Part shown: piece by piece, positions 43,807 to 52,939 of the stretch
Layout of the letters: each line of letters opens with the position of its first letter
Numbering within the stretch: the stretch's first letter is position 1
Source of the DNA: Polynucleobacter sinensis
GTDB lineage: Bacteria; Pseudomonadota; Gammaproteobacteria; Burkholderiales; Burkholderiaceae
DNA length: 64,000 nucleotides
NCBI RefSeq assembly: GCF_001595985.1
Contig: NZ_LOJJ01000002.1
Span: forward strand, 62,001 to 126,000
Direction of reading: 5' to 3'
The notes under the pieces: model-generated
What the model was told of the DNA's origin: nothing
The model's database searches: none
The model's input: only the letters and a program-made list of their open reading frames with translations
Translations under genes and position numbers: made by a program

Positions 43807-44130
43807 TTAGGCTGTCGTCTTCGAAATAAAGAAGGCTTTGGGTACTTCAGTGCACCAAACGACACCATCGCCCACTTGACCCGTCTGGCAAATGGCAACG
43901 ATACGGTCCATAAAAACCCCGGCGATCTCGTCGTTGCAGACAATCTCTATCTTGACCTTAGCGGAATAGTCCGTTAATTCATCCTTGATATTTGATTTGC
44001 CGGAACGGCTTGGAGCGCTACAGCCTTCGACTTTAGTAACAGTCATTCCAGGAAACCCGGGAGTCTCCAGTAAGGCCGCTCTTAATGCGGCCAACTTATT
44101 AGGGCGAATCACCGCCTTCACTTCCATCAT
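43807..44130 (-). CDS. PII-like signalling protein linked to heavy-metal efflux (PII-NG type)
   Basis: 107 residues with the ferredoxin-like PII fold pattern: MEVKAVIRPNKLAALRAAL at the start and MDRIVAICQTGQVGDGVVW near the end, the region that in GlnB forms the nucleotide site. The T-loop region is shortened and lacks the uridylylated Tyr context of GlnB. A group of PII paralogues (PII-NG) is known to be encoded beside CusA/CzcA pumps, matching this context. Its ATG overlaps the pump stop as ATGA. Ligand unknown. Confidence 0.8.
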   Translation of the reverse strand: MMEVKAVIRPNKLAALRAALLETPGFPGMTVTKVEGCSAPSRSGKSNIKDELTDYSAKVKIEIVCNDEIAGVFMDRIVAICQTGQVGDGVVWCTEVPKAFFISKTTA

Positions 44131-47100
44131 GCTTCCACCTCTTTATCTTCAAACCATCTATATAGGATTGGGAGTACTAATAACGTTAATGCGGTTGATG
44201 TCACCAAACCAGCAATGACAACCGCCGCCAGCGGTCTAGTCACTTCAGACCCTGGACCGCCAGAAAATAGCATCGGCACTAGAGCCAACATCGCTACCGA
44301 AGCAGTCATCATCACAGGCCTAAAACGATGACCACATCCATGCAATAAAGCATCCTCCATGGAGTACCCATCCTCACGCAATTGCTTGATAAAGGAAATC
44401 AGTACCACTCCATTTAATACCGCGATTCCCCAAAGATTAATAAAACCAACCGCTGCAGGAACGGATAGATATTCACCTGTTAGAAATAAACCAAATACAC
44501 CACCAATCGAAGCAAAAGGTAAGACCAAAATAATGAGTCCCGCTAGCTTCATTGACCTAAAAAGCATGAATAACAAGAAATAAATTGCCAAGATAGTCAA
44601 AGGAATAATGATCATCAAGCGCGCCATCGCTCTTTCCATATTCTCAAACTGACCGCCCCACTGCAACGTGTAACCTTGAGGTAATTCAGCCTGCTTAGCG
44701 ATTAGAGTTTGAGCCTCCTTCACAAAACCGCCCAAGTCTCGACCCTCCACATTAACGCCTACCACTAAGCGGCGCTTACCGGATTCTCGAGAAATCTGTG
44801 CCGGACCATCGACTAAAGAAATTTCCGCCAAATCACGCATCAATACTTGCGCACCATCTGGTGAATGCAGAATGATATTTTCAATCGCGTCAATCTTATT
44901 TCTATAAGAGGCAGGGTATCGAAGAACCAGCGGGAAACGTCTTTCTCCCTCATAAATCGTGCTAGCCTGCTTGCCACCAATAGCCGTCTCAATGACCTCA
45001 TTCACATCGGCAACATTAATTCCATAACGAGCGATGGCATCTCGATTAATTTTGATATTGAGATAGTTCTGTCCTGAGGCCTGCTCAATTCGCAAGTCGT
45101 TGCTGCCCTTCATCTTGGTCAAAATCTGACTGATCTGTGCACCAAGTTTTTGCAAAACAACGAGGTCATCTCCAAAAATCTTAATCGCCACTTGAGAACG
45201 AACCCCTGAAACCATTTCATCAACGCGTGCTGCGATTGGCTGGGAAATCGATAACTCAATACCAGGCAGGGTTTTTAATTTATCCCGAATCTCTTGAGCA
45301 ATCTCTTCCTGGCTAAATTTACGATCACCCAAAGGCTTGAGAGTGACGATTGGGTCGGACTCATTAGGCTGCCCAGGATCTGCAGGAGATTCCCCCTTGC
45401 CTAAGCGGGAGACGGCCATCTGCACGCCAGGAATCGTCATAATGCGCCGAATTGCCTCAAACTCTAGCTTAATAGACTCATCTAATGAGATATTTGGAGC
45501 GCGCACAATCACCGGCGTAATGGATCCTTCTTGCATCACAGGAATAAAGGCTTTACCCAATAGTGCGAACCCAAGCAAACTCACAACCAAGGCTATAAGC
45601 GATCTTTTTACTACCAATTTAGGATTGGCCAAGCTCCAATTGAGCCAACGCTCATAAGGGGCACGCATACGCGCCACTACCTTGGTGTCATCCTCACTCC
45701 CGCCTTTGAGGATGTAAGAGCAGAGTACCGGCGATAGAGTAAAAGAAAGTATTAGAGAAATCGTCAGAGCAATCGCAATAGTAATTGCCATTGGGGCGAA
45801 CATTTTCCCTTCCATACCCTCAAGCGATAACAGGGGCATGAAAACCAAAATAATGATGCCAACACCAAATAGCACTGGCTTACCGACTTCCGAAGCTGCC
45901 TCCAAAATAATCCGGTTTTTGGATTCACCAGACTTTAGTCTTTCGCCCAACTTTGCAAAGGTATTCTCGACTACCACCACTGATCCATCCACCATAATGC
46001 CAATTGCAATCGCAAGACCACCCAACGACATTAAGTTCGCAGAAATTCCATAACGATTCATTACCAGGAAAGTGAGAAGCGGCGTCAGAATTAAGGTAGC
46101 GACAACAATGAGTGATGAGCGTACATCACCTAGGAATAGGAAAAGCAAAATGACTACTAAGATGACACCCTCGATTAATACCTTGGCCACATTAAACATG
46201 GCGGCATTCACGAGATCAGTTCGATCATAGAAAGGGACAATTTGTAAGCCGTCTGGGAGTAGCTTGCCCTCGTTAATTTCAGCAACTTTGAGCTTAATTC
46301 GATTGACAACTTCGCGGGCATTACCGCCACGAATCATTTGAATGATGCCGGCCACACTCTCGGTATAACCGTTTTTAATCGCAGCACCTTGTCTAATCTC
46401 ACTGCCGATAGTGACTTCAGCCACATTCTTCACATAAACCGGAATCCCCTTTACTTCTTTGAGAATAATTTTTTCAATATCTTCCGGCTTTGTAATCAAT
46501 CCTACGCCTCTAATTAAATAACGCTCAGAATAGGTTGGCAACTGTCCGCCGCCCGAGTTGGCATTATTTCTTGCTAGCGCTTCATAAACTTCACGCAAAC
46601 TGATTTGATAGTGGCGTAAGCGTTCAGGGTTGACAAGCACTTGATACTCACGCGCATAACCCCCTTGAGTGTTAATTTCTGCCACACCTGGGATAGAGCG
46701 CAACATAGGTCGCACAATCCAATCTTGAATAGCACGTCGATCCTCAAGCTCTTCAACCGTAAGTTGTTTATTGCCATCTGAAGGATGATCCAAGGTGTAT
46801 TGATAAATTTCACCCAGGCCTGTTGAAGGCGGTGCCAAGACTGGAGTAATACCAATAGGCATTTTGGAAGCAACCTCAATCAGACGCTCGGTCACTAACT
46901 GTCTCGCAAAATACAGTTCTGTTTTATCTGTAAATACTAAAGTGATAATAGAAATACCATTGCGATTCAGTGAACGCATCTCGGTGAGCCCTGGCAAACC
47001 CGTCATCGCCAATTCAATCGGTACCGTCACAAAACGCTCTACCTCTTCAGGAGATCTTCCTGGCGCTTCCGATGCAATCTGCACTTGAACGTTAGTCACA

Positions 47101-47222
47101 TCAGGAAACGCATCAACAGATAAACGTTTTGTTGCGAGCAAACCCGCCACCATCAAAACAAGAGCAATGATGACGACTAGCAATCGCTGCTGCAGCGAGA
47201 GGCGAACTATCTTCTCAATCAT
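44127..47222 (-). CDS. HME-type RND heavy-metal efflux permease (CusA/CzcA family)
   Basis: 1031 residues with the RND topology: two large periplasmic loops between TM1-2 and TM7-8. Recognisable stretches are PDVTNVQVQIASEAPGRSPEE, the TM4 segment SLGGLAIAIGIMVDGSVVVVEN carrying a proton-relay Asp, and VDEMVSGVRSQVAIKIFGDD. The last resembles Czc/Cnr pumps more than the methionine-relay site of CusA. Exports a metal cation by proton antiport. Metal specificity is unresolved; third gene of the tolC-adaptor-pump-PII operon. Confidence 0.93.
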   Translation of the reverse strand: MIEKIVRLSLQQRLLVVIIALVLMVAGLLATKRLSVDAFPDVTNVQVQIASEAPGRSPEEVERFVTVPIELAMTGLPGLTEMRSLNRNGISIITLVFTDKTELYFARQLVTERLIEVASKMPIGITPVLAPPSTGLGEIYQYTLDHPSDGNKQLTVEELEDRRAIQDWIVRPMLRSIPGVAEINTQGGYAREYQVLVNPERLRHYQISLREVYEALARNNANSGGGQLPTYSERYLIRGVGLITKPEDIEKIILKEVKGIPVYVKNVAEVTIGSEIRQGAAIKNGYTESVAGIIQMIRGGNAREVVNRIKLKVAEINEGKLLPDGLQIVPFYDRTDLVNAAMFNVAKVLIEGVILVVILLFLFLGDVRSSLIVVATLILTPLLTFLVMNRYGISANLMSLGGLAIAIGIMVDGSVVVVENTFAKLGERLKSGESKNRIILEAASEVGKPVLFGVGIIILVFMPLLSLEGMEGKMFAPMAITIAIALTISLILSFTLSPVLCSYILKGGSEDDTKVVARMRAPYERWLNWSLANPKLVVKRSLIALVVSLLGFALLGKAFIPVMQEGSITPVIVRAPNISLDESIKLEFEAIRRIMTIPGVQMAVSRLGKGESPADPGQPNESDPIVTLKPLGDRKFSQEEIAQEIRDKLKTLPGIELSISQPIAARVDEMVSGVRSQVAIKIFGDDLVVLQKLGAQISQILTKMKGSNDLRIEQASGQNYLNIKINRDAIARYGINVADVNEVIETAIGGKQASTIYEGERRFPLVLRYPASYRNKIDAIENIILHSPDGAQVLMRDLAEISLVDGPAQISRESGKRRLVVGVNVEGRDLGGFVKEAQTLIAKQAELPQGYTLQWGGQFENMERAMARLMIIIPLTILAIYFLLFMLFRSMKLAGLIILVLPFASIGGVFGLFLTGEYLSVPAAVGFINLWGIAVLNGVVLISFIKQLREDGYSMEDALLHGCGHRFRPVMMTASVAMLALVPMLFSGGPGSEVTRPLAAVVIAGLVTSTALTLLVLPILYRWFEDKEVEA

Positions 47223-47227
47223 GAGCT

Positions 47228-48574
47228 CTATCCACCGCTCAACTGTCGTTTACGTTCCGCATTCAAATGAAATGCGCCATTGACTGCAATTTCTTGGTCC
47301 TCTTTAAGGCCAGAGATCACCGGGCGATACCCCTTCCCTTCGGGTCCCAGCTTGACGGCAACCATGCGATAGGTATCACCATCTTCGCGGATAAATACAT
47401 GATCATGGTTATCTTCACGAATCACGGCACTCACAGGGACTAATAGTCTTTCGGTGGGCTGACTCTCAATCAACATGGTGGCCAACATCCCAGGCTTAAT
47501 TAAGCCATCCTTATTAGGCACGTCCATGCGCACAACCACCGTGCGTGTTTGCGGATTCACAATAGAAGATACGTGAGCGACAACCCCTTCAATTTCAGCA
47601 TTCCTCAAGGCTGGAATAATCAAATTAATTTTCTGGCCCTTATGTATCAAATAGGCATTACTTTCTGGAATTTCTGAAACAGCCCATAAAGAATCTAAGT
47701 CAGCTACTGTAAAGAGGGCATCAGCAGGCTGAACCACCTGCCCTTTATTAATTTTTCTCTCAACAATTTCACCAGGGATTGTGGCAATAACGTTGTTAAT
47801 CGATTCAATTACGCCAGACTTTGCCAGGCGATCAATACTGGGCTGATCCATTCCCTGCACTCGAAGCTGATCATTTGCAGCCCGAAATTCAGCCTTAGCA
47901 CTACTGGCCTCCGCCTCACGCTTTTGCAATTCTGCCAAGGCAATCACATCTTCCTTATACAAAATTCTTGCGCGATTAGCAGCCTGATCCGCCAGCTGAC
48001 TTGCGCTCTTTGCTTTTAAGTAAGAGAGCTGAGATTGCGTTAACTCAGTCGAAGTAATCTTAGCTAAAACATCACCCTGCTTTACAAGCTGGCCAGGGAT
48101 AGCCAAGATTTCAGAAACGCGACCGGTCACATTGGCACCAATGCGCGATAAGAACTGCTCATTGAAATCAATACGCCCTGATGCACGCAACTCCTCAACA
48201 AAAGAGCCGGTATAGATGCGCCCATCAGTGATCATATTACGCAAATCATCATTCACAATCACGACGTTAGGATCTTGAACGGACTTAATCGATGGACTAC
48301 GATCAAACACATTGAAGTAATTCAGGACAATTAAGAATAAGCATAGCCATGGCAAATAGAACAAACCTTTTTGCGCCCACTGCGGACTTTTGTCATATTG
48401 CCGCGCTACAGCAGGTGCATGAGAAACAAACCATTCATGGGTATAGTTGTATAAATCATTCTGAGCCTTCAGAGTGAAGGCGATGCAGTCTTTTAAGTAG
48501 ACTTTCGCCATTGCCATATAGTGGCTATATAGAACCTTTGTCTTATCGACAACTGCCATCCATTTTTGCTTCAT
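47228..48574 (-). CDS. RND efflux periplasmic adaptor (CzcB/CusB-like) with extended N terminus
   Basis: 448 residues from ATG 48574, whose ATGA overlaps the TolC stop; an earlier in-frame TTG/ATG is less likely. About 70 cytoplasmic, helix-rich residues precede one membrane span (LFYLPWLCLFLIVLNYF), after which come the barrel-sandwich (ANVTGRVSEILAIPGQLVKQGDVLAKI), coiled-coil and beta-barrel domains of the membrane fusion family. The long leader is unlike ordinary CzcB/CusB, which start with a short signal or lipobox. Links the pump to TolC. Confidence 0.9.
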   Translation of the reverse strand: MKQKWMAVVDKTKVLYSHYMAMAKVYLKDCIAFTLKAQNDLYNYTHEWFVSHAPAVARQYDKSPQWAQKGLFYLPWLCLFLIVLNYFNVFDRSPSIKSVQDPNVVIVNDDLRNMITDGRIYTGSFVEELRASGRIDFNEQFLSRIGANVTGRVSEILAIPGQLVKQGDVLAKITSTELTQSQLSYLKAKSASQLADQAANRARILYKEDVIALAELQKREAEASSAKAEFRAANDQLRVQGMDQPSIDRLAKSGVIESINNVIATIPGEIVERKINKGQVVQPADALFTVADLDSLWAVSEIPESNAYLIHKGQKINLIIPALRNAEIEGVVAHVSSIVNPQTRTVVVRMDVPNKDGLIKPGMLATMLIESQPTERLLVPVSAVIREDNHDHVFIREDGDTYRMVAVKLGPEGKGYRPVISGLKEDQEIAVNGAFHLNAERKRQLSGG

Positions 48575-49836
48575 TGCTTTCCGCTCTCTATCTTTGCAAT
48601 CCATTCTGGGGTTGCTCTCAAACGCTGTATCTCTGTTACTACTGAAGCCAAATCAAATCGAGCCTTAATCAAATCATTACGAGCCACTCTGAATGTTCTT
48701 TGTGCATCCAAGTATTCCAACATGCCACGCTCTCCATAGCGATAGGAGACCTCTGCAATGCGCCTTGCACTCGAAGCCAACTGCACAACCTCTTGATCTA
48801 ATATTTTTACTTGATAACTCGTCATCTGATAAAGCTTATAAGCAGTCTCAAGCTGTTGCTCCAAACTTTGACTCTGCGCATTGAGCTGATTCTTTGCCCT
48901 AGAAGCATTAGCCTCGGCCTCCGCAATTTGACCGCCCTTGAAATCCCAAATTGGAATACTCACGACTAATCCATAAAGTCGATCCGTGAAGTTTGGATCG
49001 TTATATTGCTGAGCCTTAAAGGAGAGTTTAGGCAAGCGTGAATTTTGTTCAAAACTCAATTTAGACTCCGTAGCCTCAACCTCTGCTTTCGCTCTTTGAA
49101 GCTCGGGACTCTGGGCTTGTAGCTCACTCAATAACACTGGCAACGGTGGTAGAGGCTCTATTTTTGGCGTTTGAGAAACCACTTCAAAGTCTGCGGGTAG
49201 TTGATGTCCAACCACTTGGCGCAGCTGACCTTTAGCTTGCTCGACCCTGAGTCTGCTTGATTCAGAATTAATTTGAGCATTTAAAAATTCAGTTTGAGCA
49301 CGAATCAATTCAAAACGGGCTGTTTCACCAACATCGTAACGAACCTGCATGCGATCTCGAATTTGTTTTGTCAGGCTCATATCCTCATCAGCCGCCTTTA
49401 ACTCAGCCTCACGACGCATCAGTTCATAAAACCGTTGCTGCACCCTAGAAATAAGCTCAATCTCAAAAGCAATACGACCCGCCTCAGCCGCACGAACGTT
49501 CGCTTGCGCAGCATTTACCCTAGGAAATCTCGTGTAAGGCATGTCTAAGGGCTGTGTAACCGCCCAAGATGAAACGTTGCCAGTCGTCAAAGGGCCAGAT
49601 ACCGATTTTTGCTGGCCCGTATTGATCTCAAACTCAGGGTTTGGAATTGCGCGTGCAGTGGAGAGTTGCCCCCTCACCGCCTTTGATTGATCCCTTGCAG
49701 CCAAAACCTGTGGGCTTGTCTCGAGCGCTAGAGTAATTAACTCATTAACACTGAAGGGCTTTTGACCTTGTGCCTGCACTCCAGTTGCCAAAAAAGCGCA
49801 AATGGCAAAAATTAAGCAGGTTTTTAGGTGATTCAT
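48571..49836 (-). CDS. TolC-family outer-membrane efflux protein (CzcC/CusC-like)
   Basis: 421 residues from ATG 49836, which gives a normal signal peptide (MNHLKTCLIFAICAFLATGVQA); the frame stays open to 50061 but that extension has no export signal. Long helices of the OEP family with two repeats follow, for example FELIRAQTEFLNAQINSESSR and MLEYLDAQRTFRVARNDLI. Forms the outer-membrane channel of the metal efflux complex. First gene of the four-gene operon. Confidence 0.9.
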   Translation of the reverse strand: MNHLKTCLIFAICAFLATGVQAQGQKPFSVNELITLALETSPQVLAARDQSKAVRGQLSTARAIPNPEFEINTGQQKSVSGPLTTGNVSSWAVTQPLDMPYTRFPRVNAAQANVRAAEAGRIAFEIELISRVQQRFYELMRREAELKAADEDMSLTKQIRDRMQVRYDVGETARFELIRAQTEFLNAQINSESSRLRVEQAKGQLRQVVGHQLPADFEVVSQTPKIEPLPPLPVLLSELQAQSPELQRAKAEVEATESKLSFEQNSRLPKLSFKAQQYNDPNFTDRLYGLVVSIPIWDFKGGQIAEAEANASRAKNQLNAQSQSLEQQLETAYKLYQMTSYQVKILDQEVVQLASSARRIAEVSYRYGERGMLEYLDAQRTFRVARNDLIKARFDLASVVTEIQRLRATPEWIAKIESGKQ

Positions 49837-50142
49837 CAAGTCGATTTTAGAAAATAAATAAGATTCATCATTATCTCGCTGACTTGACTTGCGGGTCGGA
49901 CAAATTCCCCAAATCAGGGCTGTAGACACTGTTTTGATCAGATTACGCTGCAATGGGGGCAATAAAATCAAGAGATAACCATTCATTAAAATTGAAATGG
50001 TCTTGCCCTGAACTGAATTCACTTGTACACCGGACCAAATGGTCGAATTGACGGCATACAAGACCCATTACTGGGCAGGCTACTCCCCATACGCTTCATT
50101 AGATCATATTTACAGAGGGACGCTTAAATATAGGCGATCTGT
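49837..50142. other. 306-base intergenic region upstream of the metal-efflux operon
   Basis: No gene or RNA recognised. It must contain the promoter of the efflux operon. GACC-AAAT-GGTC (50033-50044) is a short perfect dyad, and AAATGGTC occurs twice (49995-50002 and 50037-50044). No clear CueR, CzcR or CusR box is visible. Confidence 0.5.
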
Positions 50143-50475
50143 CTAAACATATACATGCTTAGACATGCGCCCGTATTTTTGACTCTTGTGAAACGCCTTT
50201 TGCACATGCTTATAGATTTTCTTCAAACCCATATTCAGGGCAGTATGCTTATCTCGCGCTGTAATACTGACTTCAATTTGTTGATGATCAAATGTCTCCA
50301 AACTAATCTGGCAATTTTGATTACAAGCAGTTTTGGATTGAGGAATCAAGGAATATCGCACCTTAATTTTTCGCACCATCCAAAAAAGACGCTTTAAGGA
50401 AAACTTCACCCGATTCTCAGTGAATGTTTTTAATTCTGGCTCTACCACTTCCTTCGTTTCTAAAATCACATTCAT
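50143..50475 (-). CDS. HPF/RaiA-like ribosome-associated protein
   Basis: 110 residues, basic, with the beta-alpha-beta-beta-beta-alpha layout of the S30AE fold: VEPELKTFTENRVKFSLKRL, the strand pair around QISLETFDHQQIEVSITARD and the closing helix ALNMGLKKIYKHVQKAF. Such proteins bind the 30S decoding region and hibernate ribosomes. Sequence is divergent and the N-terminal IxGxN segment of HPF is not obvious, so this is a family-level call. Monocistronic. Confidence 0.65.
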   Translation of the reverse strand: MNVILETKEVVEPELKTFTENRVKFSLKRLFWMVRKIKVRYSLIPQSKTACNQNCQISLETFDHQQIEVSITARDKHTALNMGLKKIYKHVQKAFHKSQKYGRMSKHVYV

Positions 50476-50584
50476 ATAAACCCCTCCTATAGTGAAGACA
50501 GCTTCAGAATAGTGTGTAATTTATTCTTAATAAAGCAGAATTTATTTGATTTTAATTCAGTATTTAACTGAATATTTTGTGAAC

Positions 50585-50612
50585 AAAAAAAATGCCCTCG
50601 TAAGGAGGGCAT
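50585..50612 (-). terminator. Rho-independent terminator after the TerC-UspA gene
   Basis: ATGCCCTC and GAGGGCAT form a perfect 8-base stem with a 5-base loop. On the minus strand it is followed by eight T residues, 23 bases past the stop codon. Confidence 0.85.
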
Positions 50613-50634
50613 AAAGAGAACAGCAGGATGAAAA

Positions 50635-51144
50635 TTAATCGATTACCACAGCCATTAAGGCTGTAGCGGCGCCGGCACCAAGAGCTGGGATACCCCAACG
50701 CTCGAGAACAGGCAAGGAGTTTCCAGTAACCACCTCAACTGGAATATCACTTATCTCCAGTAACTTGGCCGTTGTAGAGTTTTCAAATAATCTACTTAAA
50801 GAATTTTTCTTTGAGGTGCCAATGACAATGCGGTTGCATCCAAGACGGATAGCCTCATCGTAAATTGCCTCCCCTTTATCCCCAGTGACATAGCTAAACG
50901 AAAAATTGAGTCCTTGCTTTTCCAAGAGAGCGGATGCGGAGGCTGCAGCCAGTTTAGCCCTATCAGCTTGCCACTCGTGAATAGTTTGCTTAGTTAAGAA
51001 CTTACTAATGTGCGTATACAGAGTAGGCTGCACATTGCATAAATAGAAATGAGCATTTGGATCTTGACCGTAAGTTCTGACGGCATGCTTTACTGCCATA
51101 TCTGAATTTTTTGAATCATCAACGGGAATCAGAATTTTATTCAT
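50635..51144 (-). CDS. Possible separate UspA protein from an internal in-frame start
   Basis: Within the TerC-UspA frame, GGAGAG (51151-51156) lies six bases before an ATG at 51144 that begins exactly at the UspA domain (MNKILIPVDDSKNS). This is a much better ribosome site than any at the start of the fusion. A free 169-residue UspA could therefore be made as well as the fusion. Nested product, predicted only. Confidence 0.4.
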   Translation of the reverse strand: MNKILIPVDDSKNSDMAVKHAVRTYGQDPNAHFYLCNVQPTLYTHISKFLTKQTIHEWQADRAKLAAASASALLEKQGLNFSFSYVTGDKGEAIYDEAIRLGCNRIVIGTSKKNSLSRLFENSTTAKLLEISDIPVEVVTGNSLPVLERWGIPALGAGAATALMAVVID

Positions 51145-51906
51145 TTTGTTCTCTCCAAGATTGTGAGACTGCTGTGGTGAAACTACACTTGCGAGCTCAG
51201 GAGTGACAACCGCAGGAGCAATGACCCCCTCAAGCGCGCGCCTACTTTTAACAAAACCGCCAGACAAAACACCCAATACAACTGCCACCTGAATGATGTA
51301 CTCCAAAGCAGGACTTTGAGATGCAAGCCATTCCTGGGAAATAGGCTCTGAAGTCATCATTTTTGCTGCTGTCCATGCCAATACGCCAGCACCCAAGTAA
51401 GTCACTGAAGGGAAGCGCTCAACGAGCTTGAGTATTTGCGTAGATCCCCAAATGACAACTGGGATGCTAATTAACAGACCCAGAACAACCAATACATAAC
51501 TTCCATGTGATGCGCCAGCGACTGCAAGGACGTTATCCAGACCCATCACCGCATCAGCAATCACAATGGTTTTCATAGCACCCCAAAAGGTAGTAGAGGC
51601 CTGACCATGCTCTTCACCGTCTTGCGCAGGGTTTAGCAAACGGTAAGCGATCCAAACCAGTAGCAAACCACCGATCAACATCAAGCCAGGGATCTTGAGC
51701 AGGTAGACAACCAGCAAAGTCATCGCACTTCTGACTGCGATAGCGCCGACAGCGCCCCAAACAATGGCTTTCTTTTGCAAATACGCCGGGAGGTTTCTAG
51801 CGGCCATCGCAATCACGATCGCGTTATCCCCTGCCAAAACCAAGTCAATCACAATAATCGCTAGTAATGCCGAAAAAAATTCCGGGCTAAATAGTTCCAA
51901 TTTCAT
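50635..51906 (-). CDS. TerC-family membrane protein fused to a UspA domain
   Basis: 423 residues from ATG 51906. A TerC/YjbE-type domain comes first (about 225 residues, seven membrane spans) with IDLVLAGDNAIVIAMAARNLP and VIADAVMGLDNVLAVAGAS, the two acidic membrane motifs. A linker and a universal stress protein domain follow (KILIPVDDSKNSDMAVKHAV), ending with an extra hydrophobic tail (GIPALGAGAATALMAVVI). The nucleotide loop GTSKKNSLSRLFENS is degenerate. TerC proteins are linked to metal (Mn) export. Start uncertain: GAGGAG abuts ATG 51906, with alternatives at ATG 51930 and 51939. Confidence 0.85.
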   Translation of the reverse strand: MKLELFSPEFFSALLAIIVIDLVLAGDNAIVIAMAARNLPAYLQKKAIVWGAVGAIAVRSAMTLLVVYLLKIPGLMLIGGLLLVWIAYRLLNPAQDGEEHGQASTTFWGAMKTIVIADAVMGLDNVLAVAGASHGSYVLVVLGLLISIPVVIWGSTQILKLVERFPSVTYLGAGVLAWTAAKMMTSEPISQEWLASQSPALEYIIQVAVVLGVLSGGFVKSRRALEGVIAPAVVTPELASVVSPQQSHNLGENKMNKILIPVDDSKNSDMAVKHAVRTYGQDPNAHFYLCNVQPTLYTHISKFLTKQTIHEWQADRAKLAAASASALLEKQGLNFSFSYVTGDKGEAIYDEAIRLGCNRIVIGTSKKNSLSRLFENSTTAKLLEISDIPVEVVTGNSLPVLERWGIPALGAGAATALMAVVID

Positions 51907-52029
51907 CTCCTCATTAAATAAACACCCCATGAATTCCATGGATTTCTATGGGGTTAATGTAGGCGGTTCTGCATGAAACAAAAAGCAGAGATATATTGAT
52001 ACTAATTTCGTAAAAACCTGACAATTAAA

Positions 52030-52902
52030 ATGCTCTATAACTATCGCCACCTCTACTACTTCTGGGTTGTTGCCAAAGAAGGCAGCATGTCAAAGGCCGC
52101 TGAGCGCCTCAATATCGCCATTCAGACCATTAGCGCTCAGGTTCACGAGCTTGAAAAATCGCTGGGATATCTCCTTTTTAAGCCTGCCGGACGTGGAATT
52201 GCTCTGACAGAACCAGGCTTTGCCGCACTGGAAATTGCCGATCAAATCTTCCTCCTGGGAGAAAAATTACCAGAAGCGGTTAGAGAAGCTGCCAGTTCTC
52301 CAAAGACAAAAATTACGATTGGGGTATCCGATGGCCTACCCAAGTTAGTCACCAGACAACTCCTTGAGCCCATTCTCGAGAAAAATGATGTTCAATTAAT
52401 TGCCCATGAAGGTGAGTTCGAAGATCTTCTAGCTGACCTAGCCCTACATAGATTAGATATTGTTTTAGCGGACAGGCCGGCACCCAGCAATAAAAATCTT
52501 CATGTCTACAGCGAGGAACTCATCAAATCATCGATTGCCTGGTTTGGCCCCAAGAAGGTACTTAAAAGATCCAAGAAACCATTTCCTCAATGCCTCAATG
52601 AATTACCAATTCTTTTACCCACCTCGCATTCAAAAGTGCGCCATCTTATTGATCAATGGTTTGCACAAAACGGCATCCACCCTAATATTGCCGGAGAATT
52701 TGAAGATAGCGCCCTGCTGAAAACTTTCGCAGCAAGCGGCCTTGGCGTCTTTCCTGCCGGAGATATTATTGAAAAAGACTTGAAGGACACATACCAAATT
52801 GAAATGATTGGAAAGAGTGAGGATATTTACGAATACTTTTATGCGATTCGATCTGAAAAGAAAATTCAACACCCATTAATAGAGGCCATCATTAAACGCT
52901 AG
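52030..52902 (+). CDS. LysR-family regulator, NhaR-like
   Basis: 290 residues with the NhaR-type N terminus YNYRHLYYFWVVAKEGSMSKAAERL and a LysR HTH (TISAQVHELEKSLGYLLFK). NhaR activates the Na+/H+ antiporter gene nhaA in E. coli in response to Na+. Here the next gene, 37 bases downstream, encodes a sodium-dependent bicarbonate transporter homologue. That suggests a regulator of Na+-coupled transport. Divergent from TerC-UspA. Confidence 0.87.
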   Translation: MLYNYRHLYYFWVVAKEGSMSKAAERLNIAIQTISAQVHELEKSLGYLLFKPAGRGIALTEPGFAALEIADQIFLLGEKLPEAVREAASSPKTKITIGVSDGLPKLVTRQLLEPILEKNDVQLIAHEGEFEDLLADLALHRLDIVLADRPAPSNKNLHVYSEELIKSSIAWFGPKKVLKRSKKPFPQCLNELPILLPTSHSKVRHLIDQWFAQNGIHPNIAGEFEDSALLKTFAASGLGVFPAGDIIEKDLKDTYQIEMIGKSEDIYEYFYAIRSEKKIQHPLIEAIIKR

Positions 52903-52939
52903 TCCACCAGGGCGTTACAGAGCAACTACTGAACTCATC

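Noticed and set aside
44127..47222. Naming the pump CusA (copper/silver)
   Set aside because: TM4 looks partly CusA-like, but the periplasmic segment resembles Czc/Cnr pumps, and I could not identify a methionine relay.
49995..50044. Repeated AAATGGTC and GACC-AAAT-GGTC as a metal-regulator operator
   Set aside because: Too short and unlike CueR, CzcR or CusR boxes; recorded only as part of the intergenic description.
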